From Methylobrevis pamukkalensis (lineage in GTDB: Bacteria > Pseudomonadota > Alphaproteobacteria > Rhizobiales > Pleomorphomonadaceae): a DNA stretch of 32,073 nucleotides. The stretch spans positions 1 through 32,073 of the forward strand of contig NZ_MCRJ01000039.1 of NCBI RefSeq assembly GCF_001720135.1. Direction: 5' to 3'. This document shows, one piece after another, positions 16,662 to 26,085 of the stretch. The notes under the pieces were generated by a model. It ran no database searches. It saw only the letters and a list, made by a program, of their open reading frames with translations, and was not told the DNA's origin. How positions within the stretch are numbered: position 1 is the first letter of the stretch; the number at the start of each line of letters is the position of its first letter. The position numbers and the translations under genes are program-made.

Positions 16662-16718
16662 TTGACTTTTCCCCCTGAAGCGCGCACATGTTGCCTTGCA
16701 TCGCGGTGCGCGCTTCAG
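16662..16718 (+). promoter_or_regulatory. Helicase leader: TTGACT box and perfect 13-base inverted repeat
   Basis: CTGAAGCGCGCAC at 16675-16687 is perfectly inverted at 16706-16718 (GTGCGCGCTTCAG) with an 18-base centre. TTGACT at 16662-16667 resembles a -35 box, but a -10 box at normal spacing would fall inside the left arm (ACATG at 16686), so the repeat either overlaps the promoter as an operator or forms a stem-loop in a leader started further upstream. It lies 146 bases before the helicase start and 230 bases from otsB. The rest of the 418-base divergent spacer shows no gene. Confidence 0.5.
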
Positions 16719-16863
16719 AGTGCCGACCATCGGCCTTCATCACCGCGGCTCAAAATTCCGAAATTCTCCGTCTGTCCAGTTGCGCGTGGTCAGTGGACGA
16801 ACGCGCCAGCCCCCGGCGCCGCAACCTGCGGTGCGCGGACAAGGCTTGCTGAACAGGACGACC

Positions 16864-18297
<1,434 letters not shown>

Positions 18298-18305
18298 CAG
18301 AGTTG

Positions 18306-18340
18306 GAAAGACCCGTCGCAGTGATGCGGCGGGTCTTTCT
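18306..18340 (+). terminator. Rho-independent terminator of the helicase gene
   Basis: A 14-base stem GAAAGACCCGTCGC / GCGGCGGGTCTTTC (one G-U pair) with loop AGTGAT. The right arm supplies a short T-run (TCTTTCT). Confidence 0.85.
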
Positions 18341-18417
18341 CGTTTCGGTCCGCCTTCGCGTCGGAATGGCGGCGGTCCGTCTTTACGTTCCCGCAGCCAG
18401 CGCTACATGCTGCCTCC

Positions 18418-19344
18418 ATGACGACACCTGCCAGACACCTCGCCCGGCCTCTCCTCGCCGCACTGCTGGCGATCGCCTTCGCCGGCCCGGCTGCGGCCGC
18501 CGCGTCCGACGCCGCAATCGACACCGCGACCGGCCGTCCGCTCGATGCGGACGCCCTTGACCGGCGTCTCCTTGAGGCCGACGTGGTCATCCTCGGCGAG
18601 ATCCACGACAGCGCCGACCATCACCACCGCCAGGCTGCGGTGATCGCGATGCTGGCCCGGGAGGGTCGCCGTCCGCCGGTGGTGTTCGAGATGCTCACCC
18701 GCGCCCAGCAGCCGGCGATCGACGCCTTCCGCGCCGCCTCGAGGCCCGCGCAGGACTTCGCCGAGGCCGTCTCCTGGACCGACAACTGGAATGACTGGCC
18801 GCTCTACGCGCCGGTGATCGCCGCGGCCCTTGCCGCCGGCGGACCGATCCTTGGCGGCGACCTGCCCCGCGAGGCGCGCCGCCGCGTTGGCCGCGAGGGC
18901 ACCGCCGGCCTTCCGGCCGCGGAGCGCGCCCGCTACGGCCTCGACGACGATCTGCCCGCCGCCTATCTGGCGGATCTGTCCGGCGTGCTGCTAGCGTCCC
19001 ACTGCGGGATGATTCCGGAGGAGGCGATCGGGGCGATGGTCGATGTGCAGCGCCTGCGCGACGGGGCGATGGCCGACGCGGCGCGGGCCGCCCTCGGCGA
19101 GGATCCGACCGCCCGGCCGGTCGTGGTGATCGCCGGCGCCGCCCATGCCCGCCGCGACTGGGGGCTTCCTCCGGTGCTGGAGCGTCTCGCGCCGGAGCTG
19201 GATGTGGTCTCGCTCGCCTATGTCGCCAACCGGAGCGACATCCAGCGCGACGCCCTCGGCAAGCCGCTCCACGACATCGAGGTGCCGACCCTCGCCGACA
19301 GCCCGGTTGGCGATCCCTGCGAGGGCATGCGCAAGCCGAGCTGA
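18418..19344 (+). CDS. ChaN-family exported protein (haem-binding uptake, Tiki superfamily)
   Basis: A protein of 308 residues. A signal peptide (ARHLARPLLAALLAIAFAGPAAAA) is visible; no lipobox Cys follows, so unlike Campylobacter ChaN it should be soluble in the periplasm. The ChaN motif VVILGEIHDSADHHHRQ starts the domain, followed by PVVFEML and, near the end, VVVIAGAAHARRDWGLP, whose Glu/His residues are the conserved site of the EreA/ChaN/Tiki fold. Campylobacter ChaN binds haem; related Tiki proteins are proteases, so the activity here is open. The start is the ATG at 18418; the Shine-Dalgarno sequence is weak. It follows the helicase terminator and converges on the Dabb gene, only 19 bases apart. 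Confidence 0.82.
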   Translation: MTTPARHLARPLLAALLAIAFAGPAAAAASDAAIDTATGRPLDADALDRRLLEADVVILGEIHDSADHHHRQAAVIAMLAREGRRPPVVFEMLTRAQQPAIDAFRAASRPAQDFAEAVSWTDNWNDWPLYAPVIAAALAAGGPILGGDLPREARRRVGREGTAGLPAAERARYGLDDDLPAAYLADLSGVLLASHCGMIPEEAIGAMVDVQRLRDGAMADAARAALGEDPTARPVVVIAGAAHARRDWGLPPVLERLAPELDVVSLAYVANRSDIQRDALGKPLHDIEVPTLADSPVGDPCEGMRKPS

Positions 19345-19363
19345 CCCGCCCCCTCCGCGAGCT

Positions 19364-19684
19364 CTACTCGGTCGGCTCCAGCGGAACGGTGGCCGCATCC
19401 GCGGCGTCGAAGTCGGCGGCGATGCGCATCTCGCGCAGCGGGCGGACCCGGTCGATCGAGCGCTGGTAGAGCGGATGCGCCTTGTAGGCCTCGAGCGCGG
19501 CCGCATCCGCGAACTCGCCATAGACCACGAGGTCGACGTCGCCCGACAGGCTGTCGGCCCGGCTGTTGACCGCGATCTCGAGGCGGTCGGCGTGGGGAAT
19601 GGCGGTGAGGATCGACAGGCCGCGGCGGATGCGCTCGACGTCGCCGGCGTCTCTTGCCGAGAAGAACACGATGTGACGGATCAT
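19364..19684 (-). CDS. Dabb (stress-responsive alpha/beta-barrel) domain protein
   Basis: A protein of 106 residues that starts MIRHIVFFSARD, the typical first strand of dimeric alpha/beta-barrel Dabb proteins. ADRLEIAVNSRADSLSGDVDLVVYGEF (quoted in part) and LEAYKAHPLYQ with the conserved His follow. Such small proteins form dimers; some bind small molecules, most have no known activity. The frame stays open far upstream across the MmcQ gene, but homology begins exactly at the ATG at 19684. Divergent from the MmcQ/YjbR gene with an 81-base spacer. Confidence 0.85.
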   Translation of the reverse strand: MIRHIVFFSARDAGDVERIRRGLSILTAIPHADRLEIAVNSRADSLSGDVDLVVYGEFADAAALEAYKAHPLYQRSIDRVRPLREMRIAADFDAADAATVPLEPTE

Positions 19685-19765
19685 GGCAGGCAGGGGTTCC
19701 GGATCGTTCTGGACCTTGAGAAGATGCCGCCGCTTATAGCGTCTTTTGCGGCGGGAGCGACACCG

Positions 19766-20155
19766 ATGACCCTCGACGGCTACAATGCCTTCTGCGCAGG
19801 CCTGCCCGCCACCAGCCATGTGGTGCAGTGGGGCGGCGCGCATGTCTGGAAGGTCGGCAGCAAGGTGTTCGCCATCGGCGGCTTTGCGGACGGGACGGAG
19901 CCGCGCATCACCTTCAAGACCTCGGACCTCTCCTATGAACTGCTGAAGACGCAGCCCGGCCTGCGGCCGGCGCCCTATCTCGCCTCGCGCGGCATGAAAT
20001 GGATCCAGCATTTCGAGAAACCCGGCCTGGCCGACGACGACCTTCGCGCCTACCTCGCCCACTCGCACAGACTGGTCGCCGCCGGCCTCACCCGCAAGGC
20101 CCGGCGCGAGTTCGGCCTCGATCCGGTGCCGCCGGCTGACGGCAGCGCGGCGTGA
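19766..20155 (+). CDS. MmcQ/YjbR family protein
   Basis: A protein of 129 residues with the CyaY-like fold of the MmcQ/YjbR family: MTLDGYNAFCAGLPATSHVV at the start, HVWKVGSKVFAIGGF, ITFKTSDLSYELL, GLRPAPYLASRGMKWI and a C-terminal helix with AYLAHSHRLVAAGL. Members are called DNA-binding by similarity, without much evidence of mechanism. GGGAG eight bases before the ATG at 19766 supports the start; an in-frame ATG at 19724 would add 14 residues. Confidence 0.88.
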   Translation: MTLDGYNAFCAGLPATSHVVQWGGAHVWKVGSKVFAIGGFADGTEPRITFKTSDLSYELLKTQPGLRPAPYLASRGMKWIQHFEKPGLADDDLRAYLAHSHRLVAAGLTRKARREFGLDPVPPADGSAA

Positions 20156-20589
20156 CGCTCGTGTCGCAGGGAGGCCGGCAGGAGCGATCGCGTCCGGCCA
20201 CAGACGCGGCGGCGCGGGTCCGTGGCTCGCCAGTCCACCAGCCGAATTCCGGACACCTTTCCTCTGCAAATGCGGCGTCGGCAGAGCGCCGTCAGCGGGG
20301 CTGGGGGGGGCGGCGCCACCGATGCTGCACACGCCAGTCCTTCTGTCTGCATGCTTCATGCATGCATCTACGCAACGAGAGTGCGTCCGAAGGCATTCGG
20401 TGTCGGGGGGAAGGCCGATCAGACGGCGTCCGCACGGCAGGCCGGCGAACGGTTCTTGTGTCCGGCAAGGCCGTGAAGGCCGTTGGACGAGCGGCACGCT
20501 CCGGCACAGTTCCCGCCGCGACAGCCGCGACCTCGGCCGGCCACGGTCAGCCGGTCGCGATCCGGGTGATCGCCCGCAAGGGGAACCGC
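20156..20589. other. Convergent spacer without a gene
   Basis: These 434 bases lie between the 3-prime ends of the MmcQ and receiver/kinase genes. I see a run of eight G (20304-20311), a partial palindrome TGCATGCTTCATGCATGCA around 20350, and only weak hairpins. No tRNA, small RNA or coding sequence could be supported. Confidence 0.5.
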
Positions 20590-21782
20590 TCAGGCTGTCT
20601 GGCGGATCGGCAGCGAGAGCGTGATGTTCGAGGCGCCGTCGTCGCCGCGTGCGACGGCCAGCCGGCCGCCCTGGCGATCCAGCATCGCCTCGACCAGCAT
20701 CAGCGCCGAGACGTGATCATCGAGCACGAAGGAGGTCAGGCTCAGTTCGCCGTCGGCCGCGGCCTTGTCGTCGTCGAGACGCAGCACCTCGCCCGGCTCC
20801 GTCAGGCAGACCTTGAGGTCGCCGTTCTCGATCCGGATGCGGAGCTTCAGCGCCGACCGGCCGCCGCCGTGGCGGATCGCCCCGACCAGGAGCAGTCGCA
20901 GCGCGCACTTGAAGCCGTCCGGGTCGCAGTCGACCATCACCGGAATGCTCGGGTGCACATAGTCGAGCCGCACCCCATGCTTCTCGGCTTCGGCACGCAC
21001 CACCCGCACCGTGTCGGCCACCAGCGCCGCGACATCGACCCGGGCCAGCGACCGCTCGCCGAGCAGGGCGCTCTGGCGCAGCCGCGCGACGCGGCCGTAG
21101 AGATCCTGCCGGATCTCGCTGGCCGCCTGCACGATGTCGTCGACGAACATCGCGGCCTCGCCGGCATCGTCGACCATGCCGCGCGACAGGACGGCGGCGG
21201 TGTGGATCCGGTCGATCCGTCCCGACAGCGTCGTCAGCCAGTCGAGCACGCCGCGCGCGGTGGCCACCTCGCGGTCACCGCTGGCAAGCAGGCGGAAGCG
21301 CAGATCCTGGCGACGCTGGCTGTCGTGGAGAACGCTGCGCAGGGTGGAGCCCAGCAGTTCCGGCGCGAGCAGGTCCTTGCTGATGAAGGCGGACGCGCCG
21401 GCGCGGAAGCCGATCTCCTGGATGTCGCTGTGATCGAGCTGCGAGAAGACGATGATCGGCGGCGCATCCTCGCGCGCGCCCACTTCGCGGACGAAGGACA
21501 CGGAGCTTTCGGCGCCGAGCCAGTAGTCGGCGAGGAACAGGTCGAAACTGTCCTGGCGCACGGCGCGCAGCGCCTCCTCGACCGTCTGCACATGCACCAC
21601 GTCGAAATGGAAGCCCGGCACCTTGCGAGGTAATACTGGACGGTCCGCGCATCGACAACGTCGTCATCGAGCAGGAGCACACGCACACGGCGCTCGAGCG
21701 GCGTGGCCGCGTCGTGCCGCCCGCTGCTGCCCGCCTTGCCACGCATCTCACCGGAGCCGTGGCCCGGATCGACGAAAGCCAT
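20590..21782 (-). CDS. Receiver domain fused to degenerate histidine-kinase module (frameshifted in this sequence)
   Basis: The reading frame starting at ATG 21782 (GGGAG seven bases upstream) gives RVRVLLLDDDVVDARTVQYY and then breaks. One base near 21621 is missing, after which the frame that is open to 20590 continues ARVPGFHFDVVHVQTVEEAL. Corrected length is 397 residues. The receiver (about 33-155) has the acidic cluster LLDDD, phospho-acceptor Asp in FLADYWLG, Ser in IIVFSQ and Lys in FISKD, so it should be phosphorylatable. A helical dimerisation-like domain (GVLDWLTTLSGRIDRIHTAAV) and an HATPase-like domain (MVDCDPDGFKCALRLLLVGA ... DGASNITLSLPI) follow. The ATP-lid Gly motifs are not recognisable, which recalls ChpT-like phosphotransferases. 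A perfect CtrA box lies upstream. Confidence 0.78.
21621..21623 (-). other. Apparent one-base loss in the receiver/kinase gene
   Basis: Coding strand CTCGCAAGGTGCCGGGC. AAGGGTGCC would give LARVPGF and join the first receiver strand and helix to the rest of the domain. Confidence 0.75.
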
Positions 21783-21879
21783 TGTATTCTCCCGGGTTCG
21801 TTCGCGTTCTGGCGCGGCACCTTGTTCCCGATGCCTTGAATCGACGCGGAGTCTGATTCTCGATCGTCGGCCATCATGG

Positions 21880-21895
21880 TTAACAAAAGGTTAAC
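21880..21895. promoter_or_regulatory. Perfect CtrA-box match upstream of the receiver/kinase gene
   Basis: TTAACAAAAGGTTAAC fits TTAA-N7-TTAAC, the binding site of the alphaproteobacterial cell-cycle regulator CtrA, and because GTTAAC is palindromic it matches on both strands. It is 98 bases before the ATG at 21782 in a 211-base spacer, a good position for activation. In a GC-rich genome the site stands out. Confidence 0.65.
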
Positions 21896-21972
21896 GACGG
21901 AGCCGGCTGTTCAGGATCTGGAAAGGATTGCCGCGGACCGGGGGGCGCGAGCGGGCGCGGGCCGGCCCGGGG

Positions 21973-21993
21973 AGCCACCTGGACCCGGTGGCT
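21973..21993 (-). terminator. Hairpin directly after the exported-protein gene
   Basis: AGCCACC-GGGTCCA-GGTGGCT on the coding strand, touching the stop codon at 21994. No T-tract follows, so it may be a factor-dependent terminator or a 3-prime-end stabiliser. Confidence 0.4.
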
Positions 21994-22647
21994 TCAGGGC
22001 GCGGGACAGGCGCCGACCACCGTCCGGCGCAGGGCATCATACACCGAAAGGCCGGGCAGACGCGCGGCGATCGTTCGCCGAAAGCCGGGGTCCTGCAGGC
22101 AACGGCCGGCCTCGGCCCGGCCGAGCAGGCGCAGCAGGGCCACCACCTCCTCCGGGCGGATCGGGATCCGCCGGCAAACCCGGTCGGAATCGGCATAGAC
22201 GCTGAGGAAGAGCTCGCTTGCCGGCGACGGGGCAGGCCGTTCGGCCCACACGTGGAGACATCCGGCCGCCTCGAAGGCCGCCGCCGCGTCGTCGTCATCG
22301 ACGCGCTCCAGCGGCAGCAGCAGCACGTCGGCGCTGAGCCGGTCGGCCGCGTCGGCGATCGGGCCGATGTGGCGGGCGGCATCGTCGGCCGGAAGCCAGA
22401 GCAGAAGGTCGATCAGGCCGCGCCGGAGCTTGTTGCCGAGCCCGGGACGGGCCACCAGCGGATTGTCCGGGATCACCAGCCCCCGCACAACCGCCCCCGC
22501 CCCGTCTTTGGCCCCGTCTCCGATCCCGTCTCGGGCTCCGGATGGCATCGGCGCTCCGGCGCCGGCAGCCTCCGCACGTCCGCCAGCCGGCGACAGCAGC
22601 AGGACCGCGACAAGGGCCGCACCGACGACGACTCGCGGGGCGATCAT
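21994..22647 (-). CDS. Exported hypothetical protein, third gene of the protease cassette
   Basis: A protein of 217 residues that I do not recognise. It begins with a clear signal peptide (MIAPRVVVGAALVAVLLLSP then AGGRAEAAG). The mature part has a Gly/Ala/Asp-rich stretch, then RGLIDLLLWLPADDAARHIG, a short acidic loop (ERVDDDDAAAAF) and four Cys (AGCLHVW, RVCRRI, GRCLQD, GACPAP), enough for two disulfides in the periplasm. The ATG is four bases after the stop of the protease gene; the GGAGG that would serve it lies 12 bases upstream inside that gene, so translation is probably coupled. A substrate, inhibitor or partner of the protease are all possible. Confidence 0.7.
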   Translation of the reverse strand: MIAPRVVVGAALVAVLLLSPAGGRAEAAGAGAPMPSGARDGIGDGAKDGAGAVVRGLVIPDNPLVARPGLGNKLRRGLIDLLLWLPADDAARHIGPIADAADRLSADVLLLPLERVDDDDAAAAFEAAGCLHVWAERPAPSPASELFLSVYADSDRVCRRIPIRPEEVVALLRLLGRAEAGRCLQDPGFRRTIAARLPGLSVYDALRRTVVGACPAP

Positions 22648-22651
22648 GGGC

Positions 22652-24238
22652 TCAGGGTTCCTCCATGCGCAGCATGCGGCCGAGCGCCTCGCAGTCGTCG
22701 GTGCCGGCCGGCCGGGACGCACCGGGAACGTTGCGCACGGCCTTCTTCGCGCCGCCGTAGATCCGGTAGTAGCCGATGATCAGGCGCATGCGCATGGCAT
22801 CGAACCGCAGGCTCGGATAGAGCTCGACCTCGTCGAGGAGGGCATCCATGGTCGGCATCGTGCCGTTCGCTGCATAGTTCTGGATCGCCTTCATCATGTA
22901 GGTCTGAATCGCGGCGCTCTGGTCCGCATTCTCCTGTTCGAGCGAGAAGCGGCGGCTGTCGCCGGCATCGATCTCGTCGCGAATGATCCGCGCATAGCGC
23001 ACGCGGAAATCCATCTCGGAGTTGGTGCCGGGATTGAACTCCCGGTGCAGCCGCTCCAGCAGCGCCTGGTAGCGGTCCATCGCCGCCGGATCGGACTTCA
23101 TCTGCTGCAGGACGGCATAGTCGATCAGCATCTCGTCGTCGGGAGGCACCTTGATCGGGCAACTGCCGCGCGGATGATAGGCGTTGTCGTATCCGAACAG
23201 GTTGGAGGCGAAGGTCGCCGCCATGTCGGGGTTGAGGTCGGGGAAGCGGAACCGCACCATTTCGTAGGCGATCTGCAGGGTCAGCAGCACGTTGGGCTTG
23301 GCAAGGTGCATCGCCTCGTGCCGCAGCAGCAGGCCGAGTTCGTCGTCGCTGAACAGGTCCAGATAGGGCCTTGGCAGCAGCAGCCGCCCGTCGAAGGTGA
23401 CCTGCGGCGACGGAAGGTCCGGTCCCTCGGGATCGTAGACCACCACCCGGTGCGACATCCGGTCGTTGCGCTCCAGCAGCCGCTGGTCGAAGGCGGTGAA
23501 GAACACGGCCGTCGCCTCGATGCCAAGGGTGCCGAGCAGGATGCGGCCGATCTCTTCCGCCTTGCCGCTGCCCGGCGGCATCAGCGGCGCAAGCATCGGA
23601 TGAAGCGCCAGGTCGGCGGCGTCGATATAGCCGCCGTCATCCGGCAGCATCGCCAGCATCATTGCCGCCGCCTGCCCGGCCTGCGCGAATTCCGCCGGCA
23701 GACCGGCCGACATCGCCTGGATGCCGGCGACGAGCCGGCCGCGGTGCACGCGGACGCGGCGCAGCGTGTAGCGCCCTTCGCGCGCGGCATCGAACTCCAG
23801 CCGCAGCAGCGCGCCCGCCGACACCATCCGGGCGAGCATGTTCATGAATCCCTGCCCCTCGGACGGCAGGGCGCTGCGTTCGCGCGCAATCCGCTGGGGC
23901 GTGAGGCGCAGGGTGTGTTTCCAGGCGTAGTCGACCGCATCGCCCACGGCGACCAGCCAGCGCTCCTGCAGGGCAAGATCGGCCTCCGGCGGCAGGGCCA
24001 CTTCCCGCACGTCGAGCCGTTCCACCAGACGGGCCGTCTCCTCCGCAAAGCGCCGCTCGAGATCGTCGACGGGCATCAGGTCCATGACCGAGCGGACCGG
24101 GAAACAGTATTCGGCCATGAAGAAGGCGCGGCAGGTCTCCGCCGCCGCCGGCCCCGGGCTTGCCGCCAGCGCCAGGAGCGCCAGCGCGATCGGGCCAAGT
24201 ACGGCCCGAGGCGCACGGCGGTTGTCCCGCCGGCACAC
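22652..24238 (-). CDS. Exported M48-like zinc metallopeptidase, second gene of the cassette
   Basis: A protein of 528 residues from GTG 24238 (24316 ATG would add 26 residues and overlap the upstream gene by 64 bases). The signal peptide has basic residues RRDNRRAPR, then VLGPIALALLALAASPGPAAA. FSDDELGLLLRHEAMHLAKP holds the HExxH zinc motif (HEAMH, residues 307-311, positions 23320-23306). Sixty-two residues after its His, DDEMLIDYAVLQQMKSDPAAM gives ExxxD, the third-ligand motif of M48 gluzincins. Before the motif FDGRLLLPRPYLDLFSDDEL matches the strand-then-helix seen in that family. The N-terminal 280 and C-terminal 130 residues are unfamiliar. It likely acts in the periplasm. It follows the HTH gene by 14 bases and precedes the small exported protein by 4. 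Confidence 0.75.
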   Translation of the reverse strand: MCRRDNRRAPRAVLGPIALALLALAASPGPAAAETCRAFFMAEYCFPVRSVMDLMPVDDLERRFAEETARLVERLDVREVALPPEADLALQERWLVAVGDAVDYAWKHTLRLTPQRIARERSALPSEGQGFMNMLARMVSAGALLRLEFDAAREGRYTLRRVRVHRGRLVAGIQAMSAGLPAEFAQAGQAAAMMLAMLPDDGGYIDAADLALHPMLAPLMPPGSGKAEEIGRILLGTLGIEATAVFFTAFDQRLLERNDRMSHRVVVYDPEGPDLPSPQVTFDGRLLLPRPYLDLFSDDELGLLLRHEAMHLAKPNVLLTLQIAYEMVRFRFPDLNPDMAATFASNLFGYDNAYHPRGSCPIKVPPDDEMLIDYAVLQQMKSDPAAMDRYQALLERLHREFNPGTNSEMDFRVRYARIIRDEIDAGDSRRFSLEQENADQSAAIQTYMMKAIQNYAANGTMPTMDALLDEVELYPSLRFDAMRMRLIIGYYRIYGGAKKAVRNVPGASRPAGTDDCEALGRMLRMEEP

Positions 24239-24252
24239 GGCGGCGGGCGCCT

Positions 24253-26070
24253 TCAGGATCGACCGATGTCCTCGACGAGCCACAGCCCCGCATCCTTCCC
24301 GTCCTGCCGCCAGCATCCTGACGGCGATCGCCAGCGATCATACCCGTCATGGTTTGTATCATGAAGATATGCGTACCATTGCGCGAGACGGTAGCCGCCG
24401 TCACACGTCGGATCGGCGGCAAGACCGGCGAGGGTGCGCGCGCCCAGCGGATCGACGACCGCGAGGAACGCGGCAGTGAACCGGTCCGGGCCGAGCCGCG
24501 CCGCAAGGCTCTCGATCTCGGCCGCCGTGGCGATCCGCCATCCGTCGCCGTCCACGCTGCGCACCCGGGCCAGCAGCGCGCCGACCGGATCGCGCGGCGC
24601 GCGCGTCGTCCACGTCCCGAGGCTGCCGTGGCGCCAGGGATCGCGCAGGAAGCGCCGGCCCCCGTCGGGATCGGTCACCACGTCGGCGGAGGTGAGGTCC
24701 GGGCGCAGCGGCAACTCCGGGGCGTCGGCGTCCTCGGCCGGAAGGGTGGCCTCCTGCGCAAGGACCGTCGCCAGATCGACCTCCTCCGGCCACGCCGGCA
24801 TCAGGTGGACCAAGATCGGCTTCCCGGCGGTTCCCGCAGCGTCCTGAAAGGTCACCGTCAGGCGGTCCGGCCCGGGGCCGGCAAAGGAGACCAGCAGGGG
24901 CTGCGCATCGTCTACGGCACGGGCGCAATCCAGTCCGGCCTGCCCCAGCCGCCATTCGGCCCGGAAAGACGCCATCCCCGCCGGGCAGGTCGGACGGAGC
25001 CGGTACCAGCGGGCGACGAAGGCGCTGCCGGCCGGGGACAGCAGGGGGCGGTACCGCGCGGGCAGCGGATTGCCGGCGCCATCCGTGGCGGCGACGAAGG
25101 CCACCTTGCGGCCGCGCAGCGTCTGCGACAGGTCGGCCGCCCCGGCAATGCCCGGCGGGGTGGCCGTGAAACGACCGGACGCATCGCAGGCCACGGTGAC
25201 GGCGGCGGGTGTGGCGGCCTCGGCGGCCGCAGGCTGCGCCGTCACCGTGACATCGCCGGCGATCGGCAGGCAGTCGCCGGCGATCGTCCCGGCCGCGGGC
25301 GGAGGGGGATCGGGCAGGCGCGCGGCCCGGTCCGGCGATGGCATCACGGCCAGCACCAGCCAGGCGGACACGGCGGTGACCAGCAGCAGGAATGGTGTAC
25401 CGCGCCGCCAGCCGAAGCGGGGAGCGCGAGGCGCATCGGGCGCTCCCGCGACAGGTGGAAGCGCCGGGTCGGAGGGTGTCGGGGCAGAGGGCGCCTGCGG
25501 GGCAGAAGACGCCGCCTCGGAGGAGGCCAGGGGCATGTTGCGCGCAGGTCGGGTTGGCAGGACGAGGGTGCCGTCGAACCGCAGGCGTCCGTCGGAGAGT
25601 GCCTGCCGGTAGGCCGCGATGAATGTCTGTCCGCTTCGGCCGTTCTCGCAGTCCTTCACATATTCCCCATCCAGGCCCCATGTCGGCCACACCTCGGCCC
25701 ACCAGCGGCGCCAGTCCGCATCGGCAATCTTCGTCTGGCCGGGCGACAGCGGCGGAGCAAATCCGTAGAGGCGGGCGATCGCGCGGTTCGCCGCGTATCC
25801 GACCTTGTTCGGCTGCTCACCCCGGCGCCATCCGGACAGGCTCCCTTTGCTCACCGAGACGCCCGTCATCGCCAGGAGACAGTCGCGCAGCGTCGTTGCA
25901 TTGACGGCCACGTCGACAATGTCGGCAAAGCGCGGGTCGATCTTCAGCAGCGCGTCGCGGTCAGGCCTGACCGCGTGCAGTCCGAGGAGGAAGTCGATCT
26001 TTGTTTCGAACTCGGGAACGTAGCTGGTCTGCGGAGCCATGGCGCCGGCAACCTCAAACAATGCGTGCAT
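24253..26070 (-). CDS. Membrane-tethered HTH-like protein with periplasmic domain, first gene of the cassette
   Basis: About 605 residues, not recognised as a whole. The N-terminal cytoplasmic part (to about 170) contains LRDCLLAMTGVSVSKGSLSG then WRRGEQPN, resembling a lambda-repressor-type helix-turn-helix. A Pro/Ala/Ser linker (about 180-217) leads to one membrane helix, TPFLLLVTAVSAWLVLAVMP (about 225-244), and a 360-residue periplasmic region with several Cys. Its end (GDGWRIATAAEIESLAARL ... SGCWRQDGKDAGLWLVEDI) faintly recalls the WRLPT-type lectin-like domains of DUF1566 proteins. The topology is that of ToxR/CadC or RodZ. Start choice is unsure: TTG 26085, ATG 26070 or ATG 26040. Divergent from the desaturase gene over an AT-rich spacer with repeated TTCAA motifs. 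Confidence 0.68.
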   Translation of the reverse strand: MHALFEVAGAMAPQTSYVPEFETKIDFLLGLHAVRPDRDALLKIDPRFADIVDVAVNATTLRDCLLAMTGVSVSKGSLSGWRRGEQPNKVGYAANRAIARLYGFAPPLSPGQTKIADADWRRWWAEVWPTWGLDGEYVKDCENGRSGQTFIAAYRQALSDGRLRFDGTLVLPTRPARNMPLASSEAASSAPQAPSAPTPSDPALPPVAGAPDAPRAPRFGWRRGTPFLLLVTAVSAWLVLAVMPSPDRAARLPDPPPPAAGTIAGDCLPIAGDVTVTAQPAAAEAATPAAVTVACDASGRFTATPPGIAGAADLSQTLRGRKVAFVAATDGAGNPLPARYRPLLSPAGSAFVARWYRLRPTCPAGMASFRAEWRLGQAGLDCARAVDDAQPLLVSFAGPGPDRLTVTFQDAAGTAGKPILVHLMPAWPEEVDLATVLAQEATLPAEDADAPELPLRPDLTSADVVTDPDGGRRFLRDPWRHGSLGTWTTRAPRDPVGALLARVRSVDGDGWRIATAAEIESLAARLGPDRFTAAFLAVVDPLGARTLAGLAADPTCDGGYRLAQWYAYLHDTNHDGYDRWRSPSGCWRQDGKDAGLWLVEDIGRS

Positions 26071-26085
26071 AATTTCATTCTGCAA

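Noticed and set aside
20304-20370. tRNA or small RNA in the 20156-20589 spacer
   Set aside because: No cloverleaf, no TTCRANY T-loop in the right context, and no promoter-terminator pair; only a G run and a partial TGCATG palindrome.
19364-20497. A 377-residue leftward protein ending in the Dabb domain
   Set aside because: The upstream part is antisense to the MmcQ/YjbR gene and homology starts at the ATG at 19684.
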